The notes under the pieces were generated by a model. It did not search any database. It was not told the origin of the DNA and saw only the letters and a list, made by a program, of their open reading frames with translations. Positions 55,175 through 63,954 of a stretch of 64,000 bases of DNA are shown in pieces (the first letter of the stretch is position 1; every line of letters begins with the position of its first letter). The position numbers and the translations under genes were made by a program. This stretch comes from Halobacterium sp. CBA1132. GTDB lineage: Archaea > Halobacteriota > Halobacteria > Halobacteriales > Halobacteriaceae. The stretch spans positions 2,523,454 through 2,587,453 of the forward strand of contig NZ_BCMZ01000001.1 of NCBI RefSeq assembly GCF_001485535.1. Direction: 5' to 3'.

Positions 55175-55293
55175 CTGCCGGGACGGCGTCGCGCGCGGTC
55201 GAACTGCGTTCCTTTTTCGCCCGACGGAGGGGGTTCGCGACGACAGTGAGCCGGTGGTCTCTCGACTGTCCCGCTCTCGGGTCGTATCCGCGC

Positions 55294-55305
55294 CAAACAT
55301 GTTCG
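55294..55305 (+). promoter_or_regulatory. NarO-like site upstream of nosZ
   Basis: caaacatgttcg matches CGAA-N4-TTCG with one change. The 55-base module 55294-55348 aligns without gaps to 54605-54659 before halocyanin, including the gtttacgtg element at its end. This suggests a duplicated promoter under the same control. Confidence 0.6.
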
Positions 55306-55375
55306 TCCGCGTTCCCGAGTCTCTGTACTCTGCTCGTCGGTTTACGTGGGTGAGTCGCCGACCGTCGACGTGAGG

Positions 55376-57361
55376 ATGACCGACGACACCACCGACACCG
55401 ACAGGCTCGACCCGGACGACGTGGTCGAGCGCCACGAGAACCAACTCGACGACCTGCTCGCGGAGGTCGACGAACCGACGACCGAAGAGGACTCGACGAC
55501 ACTGGAACTCGCTGGTCTCGAGCTCTCTCGCCGGGACTTCGTGAAGGCGGGCGTCGCGACCGGCGCGATGGCGGGGTTGGCCGGCTGTTCGAGCAGCCTC
55601 GGCGGCTCGAACAACACGACGACCGGCTCCGGCGGGTCGGAGACGCCCGACCACAAGGTGGCGCCCGGCGAGCACGACGAGTACTACGGCTTCTGGTCCG
55701 GCGGGCAGTCCGGCGAAATCCGCATCGTCGGCATTCCGTCGATGCGCGAACTGATGCGCATCCCCGTGTTCAACACGGAGGCCGGCCGCGGCTACGGCTA
55801 CGACGACCAGAGCAAGGAGATGCTGGAGGACGCGGGCGACCTCACGTGGGGTGACAACCACCACCCGGTCCTCTCGGAGACGGACGGCGACTACGACGGC
55901 GAGTACCTCTGGGTGAACGACAAGGCCAACGGCCGCATCGCCCGCGTGAACCTGAAGTACTTCGAGACGGACGCCATCACGAACGTCCCGAACACGCAGG
56001 CCATCCACGGCTGTTCGGTCCAGAGCCCGGACACGGGCTACATCTTCGGGAACGGCGAGTTCCGCACGCCGCTGCCCAACGACGGTCGCGACGTGCACGA
56101 CCCCGACAGCTACGTGTCGCTGTTCTCCGCGGTCGACCCCGAGTCGATGGAGACTCAGTGGCAGGTGAAAGTCGACGGTAACCTCGACATCGTCGACACT
56201 GACAAGGACGGCCGCTGGGCCATCTCGTCGGCGTACAACGACGAGGGCGGCGTCACCGTCTCGGAGATGACTCGTGACGACCGCGACTACGTGAAGGCGT
56301 TCGACGTGCCCGCGATCGAGGCGGCCGTCGAGGCCGGCAACTACGAGGAGGTCAACGGCGTGCCCGTCGTCGACGGCACGCAGGACAGCGACCTGAATCG
56401 GGGCGACAACCCCATCGTGCGGTACATTCCGACGCCGAAGAGCCCCCACTGCGTTGAGGTCGGCCCGAACGGCGACTACGCGTTCGTCGCCGGGAAGCTC
56501 TCCCCGACGGTCACCATCATCGACATCGACGCTCTCGACTCCTCCAGCGACCCCGAGGACGTCGTCGCCGGCCGGCCGAACGTCGGCCTCGGTCCGCTGC
56601 ACACGACCTTCGACGGGAACGGCCACGCGTACACGTCGCTGTTCATCGACTCCCAAGCCGTCAAGTGGGACATCGAGGCGGCCGTCGAGGCAGAGGAGGG
56701 CTCCTCGGACCCCGTCATCGGGAAGCAGGACGTCCACTACAACCCCGGCCACATTCAGGCCGTCGAGGCGATGACCACCGACCCCGACGGCGAGTGGCTG
56801 GTGAGTCTGAACAAACTCTCGAAGGACCGCTTCCTGCCGGTCGGCCCCATCCACCCGGACAACGACCAACTCATCCACATCGGACAGGGCAACAAGGAGA
56901 TGGAACTAGTCGCCGACCACCCCGCCTACCCCGAGCCCCACGACTGCGTGTTCGCGCACCGTGACAAACTCGACCCCGCGACGACGTGGGACAAGGCCGA
57001 CTACGAGGGCGAGAAGGAGTTCGTCACCCAGGAGAACTCCCGCGTCGAGCGCACGGGCGAGCGCTCCGTCGACGTCAAGACGTCCTCGATGCGCTCGGAG
57101 TACGGCCTCTCGGACTTCACCGTCAAGGAGGGCGACGAGGTGACGCTCACGGTGACGAACATCGAGGGCGTCCGCGACGTCATCCACGGCGTCGCCGTCC
57201 CCGACCACGACGTCCACCTCGCCATCGCGCCACAGGACACCCGCGAAGCGACGTTCACGGCCGACGAGCCGGGCGTCTACTGGATCTACTGTACGTACTT
57301 CTGCAGCGCGCTCCACTTGGAGATGCGCTCGCGGATGATCGTCGAACCGCGCGAGAACTGA
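55376..57361 (+). CDS. nosZ: Nitrous-oxide reductase, Tat-dependent
   Basis: 661 residues from ATG 55376 (MTDDTTDTDRLDPDDVVER). The N-terminal 58 residues are cytoplasmic and acidic, then the Tat signal LSRRDFVKAGVATG with LAGCSSS near its end. A seven-bladed propeller with the CuZ histidines follows (DNHHPV, HGCSVQ, SPHCVEVG, NPGHIQ, EPHDCVF). The C-terminal cupredoxin has the CuA ligands Cys639, Cys643, His647 and Met650 (CTYFCSALHLEM). It reduces N2O to N2 outside the cell. gtgagg precedes the start. I see no nosR and no nosL. Confidence 0.95.
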   Translation: MTDDTTDTDRLDPDDVVERHENQLDDLLAEVDEPTTEEDSTTLELAGLELSRRDFVKAGVATGAMAGLAGCSSSLGGSNNTTTGSGGSETPDHKVAPGEHDEYYGFWSGGQSGEIRIVGIPSMRELMRIPVFNTEAGRGYGYDDQSKEMLEDAGDLTWGDNHHPVLSETDGDYDGEYLWVNDKANGRIARVNLKYFETDAITNVPNTQAIHGCSVQSPDTGYIFGNGEFRTPLPNDGRDVHDPDSYVSLFSAVDPESMETQWQVKVDGNLDIVDTDKDGRWAISSAYNDEGGVTVSEMTRDDRDYVKAFDVPAIEAAVEAGNYEEVNGVPVVDGTQDSDLNRGDNPIVRYIPTPKSPHCVEVGPNGDYAFVAGKLSPTVTIIDIDALDSSSDPEDVVAGRPNVGLGPLHTTFDGNGHAYTSLFIDSQAVKWDIEAAVEAEEGSSDPVIGKQDVHYNPGHIQAVEAMTTDPDGEWLVSLNKLSKDRFLPVGPIHPDNDQLIHIGQGNKEMELVADHPAYPEPHDCVFAHRDKLDPATTWDKADYEGEKEFVTQENSRVERTGERSVDVKTSSMRSEYGLSDFTVKEGDEVTLTVTNIEGVRDVIHGVAVPDHDVHLAIAPQDTREATFTADEPGVYWIYCTYFCSALHLEMRSRMIVEPREN

Positions 57362-57491
57362 CGGTCGCAGTCTGTCATCCACCCGAGGCCATCGGCGGCC
57401 TCCCGGGGTCGCCGGCACGCTCGTCGTGTCGGCGCGGCCCGCGGGGGTCGCAACCGGTGGTTCGTCGCGCGAACCCCGGGCAGGTGACACC

Positions 57492-58199
57492 ATGGACTAC
57501 GAGATACCGGACCCGTCGGCGTTCCGCGAACTGCGGCGCGCGCTCCCGCTGGTAGCGGCGGGACTGTTCGTCGCGGCGCTGTGGTTCCCGATGTGGCGCA
57601 TCGCCGTCGACGCGGTGCAGTACCCGTCGACGACGCTGCACCTCGAACTGTACGCCTACCCCCGCATCGCGGGCGACTACGCGGAGATGGCGAACCTCAA
57701 CAAGTACATCGGCTTCTACTACCCGGACCCGGTGTACTGGCAGCCGAACTACGAGCCCCACGCGTACGCGGTGGACGTGCCGGAGTGGTCGTTCGGCCCG
57801 CTGGCGTTCGTCGCGGTGTCGGCGGCCACGCTGTTCGTCTCGCTCGCGCCGGACGCGCGCCGCCTGAAGCGCGGGCTGACCGCCCAACTGGTCGGCACCG
57901 TCGTCGTGTTCGGCGTGATGCTCGCGGACATCCAGTACCGCCTCTATCAGGCCGGCCACACGCTCGACCCGGGCGCGCCCGTGATGGGCGTCGAGGGGTT
58001 CACGCCGCCGCTGTGGGGACAGTACCACGTCGCGAACATCACCAGCTACAGTCGCTTCGGGACGGGCGCGTACCTCGCAATCGCCGCCGTCGCCCTGCTC
58101 GTCGTCGCGTTCTACTTCCGGGACAGCGACGCGACGTTCGGCGACCTCGCCGCGCGCGTCACGGGCGGGAGCGCGGAGGACGCGGAGGCCGCGAGGTGA
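57492..58199 (+). CDS. Nos-cluster membrane protein, unknown role
   Basis: 235 residues with four hydrophobic helices: about 18-38, 98-114, 130-148 and 195-213. A first external loop holds NLNKYIGFYYPDP. The gene lies between nosZ and nosD in the same direction, six bases before nosD. Nos clusters outside the Proteobacteria often hold a membrane protein of this size and place. A role in copper delivery or electron transfer to NosZ is an inference. I do not recognise the domain. Confidence 0.75.
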   Translation: MDYEIPDPSAFRELRRALPLVAAGLFVAALWFPMWRIAVDAVQYPSTTLHLELYAYPRIAGDYAEMANLNKYIGFYYPDPVYWQPNYEPHAYAVDVPEWSFGPLAFVAVSAATLFVSLAPDARRLKRGLTAQLVGTVVVFGVMLADIQYRLYQAGHTLDPGAPVMGVEGFTPPLWGQYHVANITSYSRFGTGAYLAIAAVALLVVAFYFRDSDATFGDLAARVTGGSAEDAEAAR

Positions 58200-58205
58200 C
58201 CGACC

Positions 58206-59597
58206 GTGACTGACCGCCGCATCGAGCGCGGGTTCGCCGTCGCGGTCGTCGCCGTCCTCGTGGTGAGCGTCGGCGCCGTCGTCGCCGCCCCCAGCGACGA
58301 CGCGGCTGGCAGCCCCGAGGTCGCGTTCGACGCGCCGGTCCCCGCGGAGTACGACTTCGCGCTCTCGTCGGTGGGCGAGCGCGGCGACGGCTACGCGGCC
58401 ATCGGCGACGAACGCTACGACTCCCTCGCTGCGGCCGTCGACGCCGCGGAATCCGGCGATACTGTCGCGGTCCACGGCCACGTCGCCGGCCCGGTCAGCA
58501 TCGAGACGCCGAACGTCACCATCGCCGGGGAGTCGCCCTCGCGGTCGGTCGTCTCCGGGCGCGCCGACGGGGACGTCCTCACCGTCAACGCCAGCGGCGT
58601 GACGATTCGGGACGTGTGGGTCCGCAACGCCGGCTACAGCACGGCAGACAACGACGCGGCCGTCTGGGTCGCCGCGGCGAACGCCACGCTCGCGGACGCT
58701 CGTATCACCAACACCACGTTCGGCGTCTGGGTCGACGGCGTGCCCGACGCCACCGTCCGGAACACCACCATCGTCGGGCGCGCGTCCATCGACCGCCTGT
58801 CCAACCGCGGGAACGGCATCCAACTGTGGCGCGCCAACGACGCTGAAGTCGCGGACAACCGCATCACGGACGTCCGCGACGGCGTCTACTTCTCGTGGAG
58901 TTCCGGCGTGCTCGCGTCGAACAACACGATGTGGGACCTCCGGTACGGCGTCCACTACATGTACTCCGACCACAACCGCCTCGCGAACAACACCGCGTTC
59001 GACAACGACGCCGGCTACGCGCTGATGGTCTCCGACGACCTCGAAATCGTCGGCAACGTCGCGGTCAACAACACCGGGACCAGCGGGCACGGCGTCCTCG
59101 TGAAGGAGGTCGACCACTCCGTCATCGCCGGCAACCACTTCGTCGGCAACGACAACGGCATCTTCGTCTACAACTCGCTCGACGACACGTTCCGGGACAA
59201 CCTCGTGCTCGCCAACGACGTCGGCGTCCACCTCACGGCGGGCAGCGTGGATGTCCGCGCGTCCGGGAACTCGTTCGTCGACAACGCCGACGCGATGTAC
59301 GCCGTGGTCGGCCAGCAGGTCGCGTGGAACGGCAGCGCCCGCGGCAACTACTGGAGCGACGCCAGCCCGGTCGACGTCGACCACGACGGCGTCAGCGAGG
59401 TCCGCTTCCAGCCGGACGGCACCGTCGAGAACCTCGCGCGCGAGCACCCCGAGACCCGCGTGTTCGCGTCCAGCCCGGCGTTCGACGCGGTCCGGCTGGC
59501 CGGCCGGTCGGTGCCGCTCGTAGAGGCGCCCGGTGTCGTCGACCACCACCCGCTGGCGGCCCCCGCACACGACGACTGGAGGCGATACTATGCCTGA
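58206..59597 (+). CDS. nosD: NosD, periplasmic-type copper-site maturation protein
   Basis: 463 residues from GTG 58206. An N-terminal membrane or signal helix is at about 7-27. It is followed by a right-handed beta-helix of many Asn-rich repeats (NDAEVADNRI, SSGVLASNNT, DHNRLANNTA, VAVNNTGTSGHG), typical of NosD and CASH proteins. It helps to build the CuZ site with NosFY. An eight-base overlap with nosF supports coupling. Confidence 0.93.
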   Translation: MTDRRIERGFAVAVVAVLVVSVGAVVAAPSDDAAGSPEVAFDAPVPAEYDFALSSVGERGDGYAAIGDERYDSLAAAVDAAESGDTVAVHGHVAGPVSIETPNVTIAGESPSRSVVSGRADGDVLTVNASGVTIRDVWVRNAGYSTADNDAAVWVAAANATLADARITNTTFGVWVDGVPDATVRNTTIVGRASIDRLSNRGNGIQLWRANDAEVADNRITDVRDGVYFSWSSGVLASNNTMWDLRYGVHYMYSDHNRLANNTAFDNDAGYALMVSDDLEIVGNVAVNNTGTSGHGVLVKEVDHSVIAGNHFVGNDNGIFVYNSLDDTFRDNLVLANDVGVHLTAGSVDVRASGNSFVDNADAMYAVVGQQVAWNGSARGNYWSDASPVDVDHDGVSEVRFQPDGTVENLAREHPETRVFASSPAFDAVRLAGRSVPLVEAPGVVDHHPLAAPAHDDWRRYYA

Positions 59598-60549
59598 CCC
59601 AACCATCGACATCCGCAGCGTACAGAAGTCCTACGGCACAGTCACCGCGCTCGACGGCGCCAGCCTGTCCGTCGACCGCGGGGAGACGCTCGGCCTCGTC
59701 GGCCGTAACGGCGCCGGGAAGACCACGCTGTTCAAACTCCTCGTCGGCCACGAGACGCCCGACGCGGGCAGCGTCACGGTCGCCGGCCTCTCGCCGTCGG
59801 CGGGCACCGCGCTCCGAGAGCGCGTCGGCTACCTTCCCGAGCACGCCGGCTTCCCTCCGTCGCTGACGGGCCGCGAGGTCTTGTCGTTCCACGCTCGCGT
59901 GCGCGGCGTCTCCGCGGATACCCGGGACCGCCGCGTCGAGCGCGTCCTCCGCACCGTCGGCCTCGCGGACGACGCGGACCGCCGCGTCGGCGGCTACTCG
60001 AACGGCATGAATCGCCGGCTCGGGCTCGCCACCGCGCTCGTCGGCGACCCGGACGTGCTGTTGCTCGACGAACCCACCGCCAGCCTCGACCCCGCGGGCG
60101 TCGCGGACTTCCACGCTGTCGTGGACGCGCTCGCCACGGAGACGGACGTGACGGTGCTGGTCAGCTCTCACGTCCTCCCGGAAATCGAGCGCCTCTGCGA
60201 CCGCGTCGCGGTTCTGGAGGACGGCGATGTCTCCGTGTCGGGGAGCGTCGACGACCTCCGTCGTGCGGCCGCGGACACCGTCACCGTCGACGCGACAGTC
60301 GCCGGGGACGCCGACGCGGCGGCAGCCTCGTTGGCGCCCGAAGACGGCGTCGCTCGCGCTACCGCGAACGGCACGCGCGTCCACGTCGACTGCGACCGCG
60401 AGCGCGTCTTCGATGTCCTTGACGCGCTCCGTGAGGCTGCCGACGTCGATGCCGTGGAAGTCACCGAACCCGGCCTCGACGCCGTGTTCCGCGAGGAGGT
60501 CGCGGCCGGCGGCGACGTGTCGCTCGGCACCGGAGGTGAGCGCGCGTGA
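59590..60549 (+). CDS. nosF: NosF, ABC ATPase of the copper-site maturation system
   Basis: 319 residues from ATG 59590. Walker A GRNGAGKTT is at 38-46, the signature is SNGMNRRLG in place of LSGGQ, and Walker B is VLLLDEP. After about residue 220 a C-terminal extension, as in NosF proteins, follows. It overlaps nosD by eight bases and nosY by four bases. With NosY and NosD it forms the complex needed for active N2O reductase. Confidence 0.93.
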   Translation: MPDPTIDIRSVQKSYGTVTALDGASLSVDRGETLGLVGRNGAGKTTLFKLLVGHETPDAGSVTVAGLSPSAGTALRERVGYLPEHAGFPPSLTGREVLSFHARVRGVSADTRDRRVERVLRTVGLADDADRRVGGYSNGMNRRLGLATALVGDPDVLLLDEPTASLDPAGVADFHAVVDALATETDVTVLVSSHVLPEIERLCDRVAVLEDGDVSVSGSVDDLRRAAADTVTVDATVAGDADAAAASLAPEDGVARATANGTRVHVDCDRERVFDVLDALREAADVDAVEVTEPGLDAVFREEVAAGGDVSLGTGGERA

Positions 60550-61487
60550 CGGCCGACGACGAGGACCCCGAGGGGGCGTCCGACCGACCGGCGACCGACG
60601 GCGGTGCGACCGCCGCCCAGTCACCAAAATTTGCGGCCGACGGCGCCACTCCCACCGGTTTCGCGGCGCGCGGCGGCGTGCGAAGCGCGCTCCGGGGGAC
60701 CGTCGAAGTGGCCGCCCGCGAGTACCGCATCGCCGTCCGTCGACGCTGGGCGGTCGGCGCCGCGGCCGTGTTCGCGCTGTTCTCGGTTGCGCTCGTCGCG
60801 CTCGGCGGTTCGGCAGTCGGCCCGGCGCGAGTCGGCGCGGTGCTCGCGAGTTTCGCGCAGGTCGGCGTCTACGTCGTCCCGCTGGTCGCGCTCGCGGCCG
60901 GCTACGACGCCATCGTCGGCGCCGACGAGTCGGGCACTCTCGAGATACTGCTCGCGCTCCCGCTGTCGACGCCGTCGGTGGTCGTCGGGAAGTACGCGGG
61001 CCGCGCGGCCGCCGTCGGCGGCGGGATGTTGCTCGGGCTCGCGGTCGGCGGCGCGCTCCTCGTCCGGTACGCTGGAATCGGCGTGCTCGGCGCATACGCG
61101 TGGGTTGCGCTGACCGCCGTCGCGGCGGCGCTGGCGTTCCTCGGCGTCGGCGTGCTCGCGTCCGCGCTCGCCAGCGAGAAGACCCGGGCGCTCGGCGCCG
61201 CGCTCGCGGCGTGGGTATGGTTCGTGCTCGTCCACGACCTCGTCGCGCTCGGCGCCGTCGCCGCCTTCGACCTCCCGCAGTGGGTCGTGTCGGTGGCCGT
61301 GCTTGCGAACCCCGCCGACCTCTTCCGCGTGCTCGTGCTCCGGACCGTCTCCACGACGGCGGGCGGCATCGCGGGCGTGCTCACCGGGACCGGACTGAGT
61401 CGCGGCGTCCTGCTCGCGGCGCTCGCGGCGTGGGTGGTCCTCCCGGTCGCCGGCGCTGTGCGCGCGCTCGCCCGTCGCTCCGTCTAG
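60546..61487 (+). CDS. nosY: NosY, ABC permease of the copper-site maturation system
   Basis: 313 residues from GTG 60546, overlapping the nosF stop by four bases. The N-terminal 45 residues are acidic and soluble. About six transmembrane helices follow, starting at the REYRIAVRRRWAV amphipathic segment that marks NosY and related ABC-2 permeases. YDAIVGADESGTLEILLALPLS is the ABC-2 coupling region. It is the last gene of the cluster; its stop overlaps the convergent next gene. Confidence 0.92.
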   Translation: MTADDEDPEGASDRPATDGGATAAQSPKFAADGATPTGFAARGGVRSALRGTVEVAAREYRIAVRRRWAVGAAAVFALFSVALVALGGSAVGPARVGAVLASFAQVGVYVVPLVALAAGYDAIVGADESGTLEILLALPLSTPSVVVGKYAGRAAAVGGGMLLGLAVGGALLVRYAGIGVLGAYAWVALTAVAAALAFLGVGVLASALASEKTRALGAALAAWVWFVLVHDLVALGAVAAFDLPQWVVSVAVLANPADLFRVLVLRTVSTTAGGIAGVLTGTGLSRGVLLAALAAWVVLPVAGAVRALARRSV

Positions 61488-61762
61488 GAGTCCTGCTGCC
61501 ACGCCGCCACGCGGAACCGCCGGTAGCCGCCGTGGGACGCCTCCAGCGCGCCCACCCACCAGTTCCAGCGCTCGGCTGGCGACCCGCCCGGCGCGTCGCG
61601 CAAGTTGTCGAGGACAGTCTCCGGCGTCACCTCGGCGTCGAGGTCATCGGCCAACGCCCCGGCGTCAGCGAGGTCGCCCGCCATCCGTGCGACCACGCGT
61701 CGCTCCGCGGGCGTCCCACCGAACTCGGCTTCGAGGCGGTCCATGAGTCGTTCCCGGTCCAT
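61484..61762 (-). CDS. Small uncharacterised haloarchaeal protein
   Basis: From ATG 61762 (MDRERLMDRLEAEFGG), 92 residues; a GTG at 61771 would add three. The pattern AERRVVARMAGDLADAG, then SPAERWNWWVGALE, is acidic and helical with a Trp cluster. There is no known domain. It overlaps the nosY stop by four bases, convergent. The gap up to 61908 carries the S6e promoter region. Confidence 0.65.
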   Translation of the reverse strand: MDRERLMDRLEAEFGGTPAERRVVARMAGDLADAGALADDLDAEVTPETVLDNLRDAPGGSPAERWNWWVGALEASHGGYRRFRVAAWQQDS

Positions 61763-61908
61763 GCCAGTCACCGCGTCGTTGTGCGGGCCGCGCCTTCAAC
61801 GCTCGGGTGGCGGCTACGTCCCAGCACCCACAATTCCCCCGCGAGGAGCGTCCTGCCGGCGGGAGCGGCTTCGACGGGTTTTTGAACTGCGCCCGATTGG
61901 TTTCACGC

Positions 61909-62331
61909 ATGGCTACGTTCCAAGTTGTCGTCGCCGACCCCGAGTCGGGGCGAAGCTACCAGCAGGAGGTAGACGGACAGGACGCGAACCGGTTCCTCGG
62001 CCTCGAAATCGGCGACGAAGTCGACGGCGAAGCCGTCGGCCTCGACGGCTACACCGTCGAAATCACTGGCGGCAGCGACGCCGCCGGCCGACCGATGCGC
62101 AGCGACGTCAACGGCGCCGCGCTGAAGGACGTGATGCTCAAGGGCGGCCCCGGATTCAACCCCGAGGACGACGGCCAGCGCAAGCGCGTCACCGTCCGCG
62201 GGAAGGAAGTCTCCGAAGCGGTCGCGCAGCTCAACGTCTCCATCAGCGAGCGCGGCGAGGAGTCCGTCGAGTCTCTCTACGGCGAAGGCGACGCCGAAGC
62301 GGACGCGGACGCCGAGGAAGCCGAAGCCTAA
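61909..62331 (+). CDS. rps6e: Ribosomal protein S6e
   Basis: 140 residues from ATG 61909 (MATFQVVVADPESGRSYQQE). It has the S6e core GKEVSEAVAQLNV preceded by GGPGFNPEDDGQRKRVTVRG, and an acidic tail EADADAEEAEA. It belongs to the small subunit. The longer open frame upstream has no good start. It is followed by a gap with gctttttcg, an oligo-T run at 62344-62348. Confidence 0.95.
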   Translation: MATFQVVVADPESGRSYQQEVDGQDANRFLGLEIGDEVDGEAVGLDGYTVEITGGSDAAGRPMRSDVNGAALKDVMLKGGPGFNPEDDGQRKRVTVRGKEVSEAVAQLNVSISERGEESVESLYGEGDAEADADAEEAEA

Positions 62332-62343
62332 CGGAACGCCACG

Positions 62344-62348
62344 CTTTT
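62344..62348 (+). terminator. Oligo-T terminator after S6e
   Basis: A run of five T lies 13 bases after the S6e stop, in the form used by archaeal RNA polymerase. The next gene starts 26 bases later. Confidence 0.45.
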
Positions 62349-62373
62349 TCGCGCTCGTCGCGTATTCGTCGCC

Positions 62374-62868
62374 GTGAGCGACTACGACGCGTATCTCGCC
62401 GGCGACAGGACCGACGACGTCGCACTCTACCTCTCCGAGTCGTACGTCTCCGACGTGGACAAACTGGCCGACCGCGACGACGCCGAACGGGTCGAGGACG
62501 TTCGAGAATCGCAAAGCGATTCTCGCAGCCCATCAGAAGCGCAGAGCGCTTCTGAGGACGGAGTCGTCCTCGTCGTCGAGGGCGAGCGCGGCCGCAGCGT
62601 CTTCCAGAAAATCACGGGGATGGGCGCGATGGACTTCGGGTCTGCCGCGATGGACAACCCCGGGCACGTCGACAGCGACCTCTCGGGCGGTGATTGCCCG
62701 CACGCCGACGACGGTGACGAACACAGCGCGCAGTTCGCGTTCTCGTTCGCGGAACCGAAAAACGAGGAGGTCGGCGGCCTCTACGCGGAGGGCGACGTCA
62801 TCCACGCCTACGTCTACTGTTCCTGCGGGGAGTCGTACTCCGACAAGTGGCTCGCGGGCGAGCGCTAG
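62374..62868 (+). CDS. DUF5807 family protein with in-frame hairpin insert
   Basis: 164 residues from GTG 62374 (then SDYDAYLAGDRTDDVALY). It is an acidic, soluble protein. A C-terminal part with VVEGERGRSVFQKITGMGAMDFG and YVYCSCGESYSDKWL looks like a small metal site (GDCPHAD and YCSCGE). I associate it with DUF5807; the function is unknown. Residues about 44-61 (RESQSDSRSPSEAQSAS) are low complexity and are made by two palindromes in the DNA. Confidence 0.7.
   Translation: MSDYDAYLAGDRTDDVALYLSESYVSDVDKLADRDDAERVEDVRESQSDSRSPSEAQSASEDGVVLVVEGERGRSVFQKITGMGAMDFGSAAMDNPGHVDSDLSGGDCPHADDGDEHSAQFAFSFAEPKNEEVGGLYAEGDVIHAYVYCSCGESYSDKWLAGER
62503..62555. repeat. Twin perfect palindromes inside the DUF5807 gene
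   Basis: Hairpin one: cgagaatcgc (62503-62512), loop aaa, gcgattctcg (62516-62525). Hairpin two: tcagaagcgc (62533-62542), loop aga, gcgcttctga (62546-62555). Both have perfect 10-bp arms and three-base loops, and they start exactly 30 bases apart, so the frame is kept. Confidence 0.9.
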
Positions 62869-63954
62869 TTAGGACTCCTCGGATTCTTCCTCGGGGTCGA
62901 GGTTGCGGAACCCGTCGAGGATGACCTGTTTCGCGGTCGCGCCCTGCGATGTCCAGTGGTTCGCGTAGTCCAGCATGTCCTCGTAGATGTCGGGCTTGCA
63001 GCCCGCGGCCTTCGGGTGGCCGCCGCCGTTCACTTGGCGCGCGACCTCGTGGGCGCGCTGGAAGTCCTCGGTGCCCCGGATGCTCGCGCTCCCGGAGGGC
63101 TTGACGACGACTGCGGCGTCGGCTCCCTGTTCGCGGAGCGCTTCCGCGACTTCGTTCTGCGAGCAGCGGCCGTAGGTCACGCCGACGGTCCAGCCGTTGA
63201 CCTCGCGCAGCGACGCGCGCGCGACCGCGCGGTCGATGAGGTCGTTCTTCTCGACGCGGCGCTCCTCGAGGAACTCCATGACGTCCTCGGGGAGGTCCGC
63301 CCCGTGCTCCTGAATCGTCTCCATGTACTCGTCGGTGTCCACCCAGTAGGAGTAGTCCGCGAGGTCGTCGCTGCGCGGGTCCTCCTTCAGCCAGAGGTCG
63401 TGGTCGCGGGTGACCGCCGCCAGTTCCTTGAGGTAGCGCGGGAGGTCCGCGTCGATGGAGCGCACCGCGACGTCGGCCGTGCACTCCTCCTCGGAGTCGC
63501 CGATGACGAGGTCCACGCCCGCCTCGCGGACGGCGGCCTCGACATCCTCAGTCCACTGGTGGTGGTCGTACCAGTGCACCTCGCCGGCGTGCTCGACGAG
63601 GTACGCGAGTTCGTCCTCGACGTAGTGGAACTGGTCCGGGCAGAGGTCGCAGACGAACACCGTCGCGCCGTCCGCGCCGAACTCCGCGGCGCGCCGCAGG
63701 CCGTCTTCGAGTTCGTGCGGGCCGGCCGGCACGAGCGCCGCGTCGCCGTACACCTCGCGCACGATGGCCGCGCACGCCATCCCGTCGGCGTCCGGGTCCG
63801 CCACGACGAGCACCTCGGCGCCCTCCGCTTCCTCTCGAATCTCGCGGTCCTTTCGCTCCTCGTGGATGCTGTCCGGGATGAAAAAGCCCTTGCCGGGGAG
63901 CAGAGACTTCCGCTCCAGCGGCATGTCGTCGTCCTCGATGACCCAATCTTCCAT
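62869..63954 (-). CDS. DHH/DHHA1 family phosphoesterase
   Basis: 361 residues from ATG 63954 (MEDWVIEDDDMPLERKS). The DHH domain has motif I VADPDADGMA at 51-60 and DHH at 130-132 (HWYDHHQW). The DHHA1 domain ends in NGGGHPKAAG at about 308-317. Members act on nano-RNA, cyclic dinucleotides or single-stranded DNA; a RecJ-like or NrnA-like activity is likely. The N-terminal leader of about 45 residues is specific. It is convergent with DUF5807. Confidence 0.9.
   Translation of the reverse strand: MEDWVIEDDDMPLERKSLLPGKGFFIPDSIHEERKDREIREEAEGAEVLVVADPDADGMACAAIVREVYGDAALVPAGPHELEDGLRRAAEFGADGATVFVCDLCPDQFHYVEDELAYLVEHAGEVHWYDHHQWTEDVEAAVREAGVDLVIGDSEEECTADVAVRSIDADLPRYLKELAAVTRDHDLWLKEDPRSDDLADYSYWVDTDEYMETIQEHGADLPEDVMEFLEERRVEKNDLIDRAVARASLREVNGWTVGVTYGRCSQNEVAEALREQGADAAVVVKPSGSASIRGTEDFQRAHEVARQVNGGGHPKAAGCKPDIYEDMLDYANHWTSQGATAKQVILDGFRNLDPEEESEES

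Noticed and set aside
54653..56878. A minus-strand frame of about 740 codons opposite halocyanin and nosZ
   Set aside because: The copper ligands and Tat signals of the plus-strand genes are decisive. The antisense frame spans both genes and their promoters.
57375..59612. A minus-strand frame of about 745 codons opposite the nos membrane protein and nosD
   Set aside because: It runs antisense over two co-directional genes with coupled starts and shows only Val/Asp/Arg-rich low complexity.
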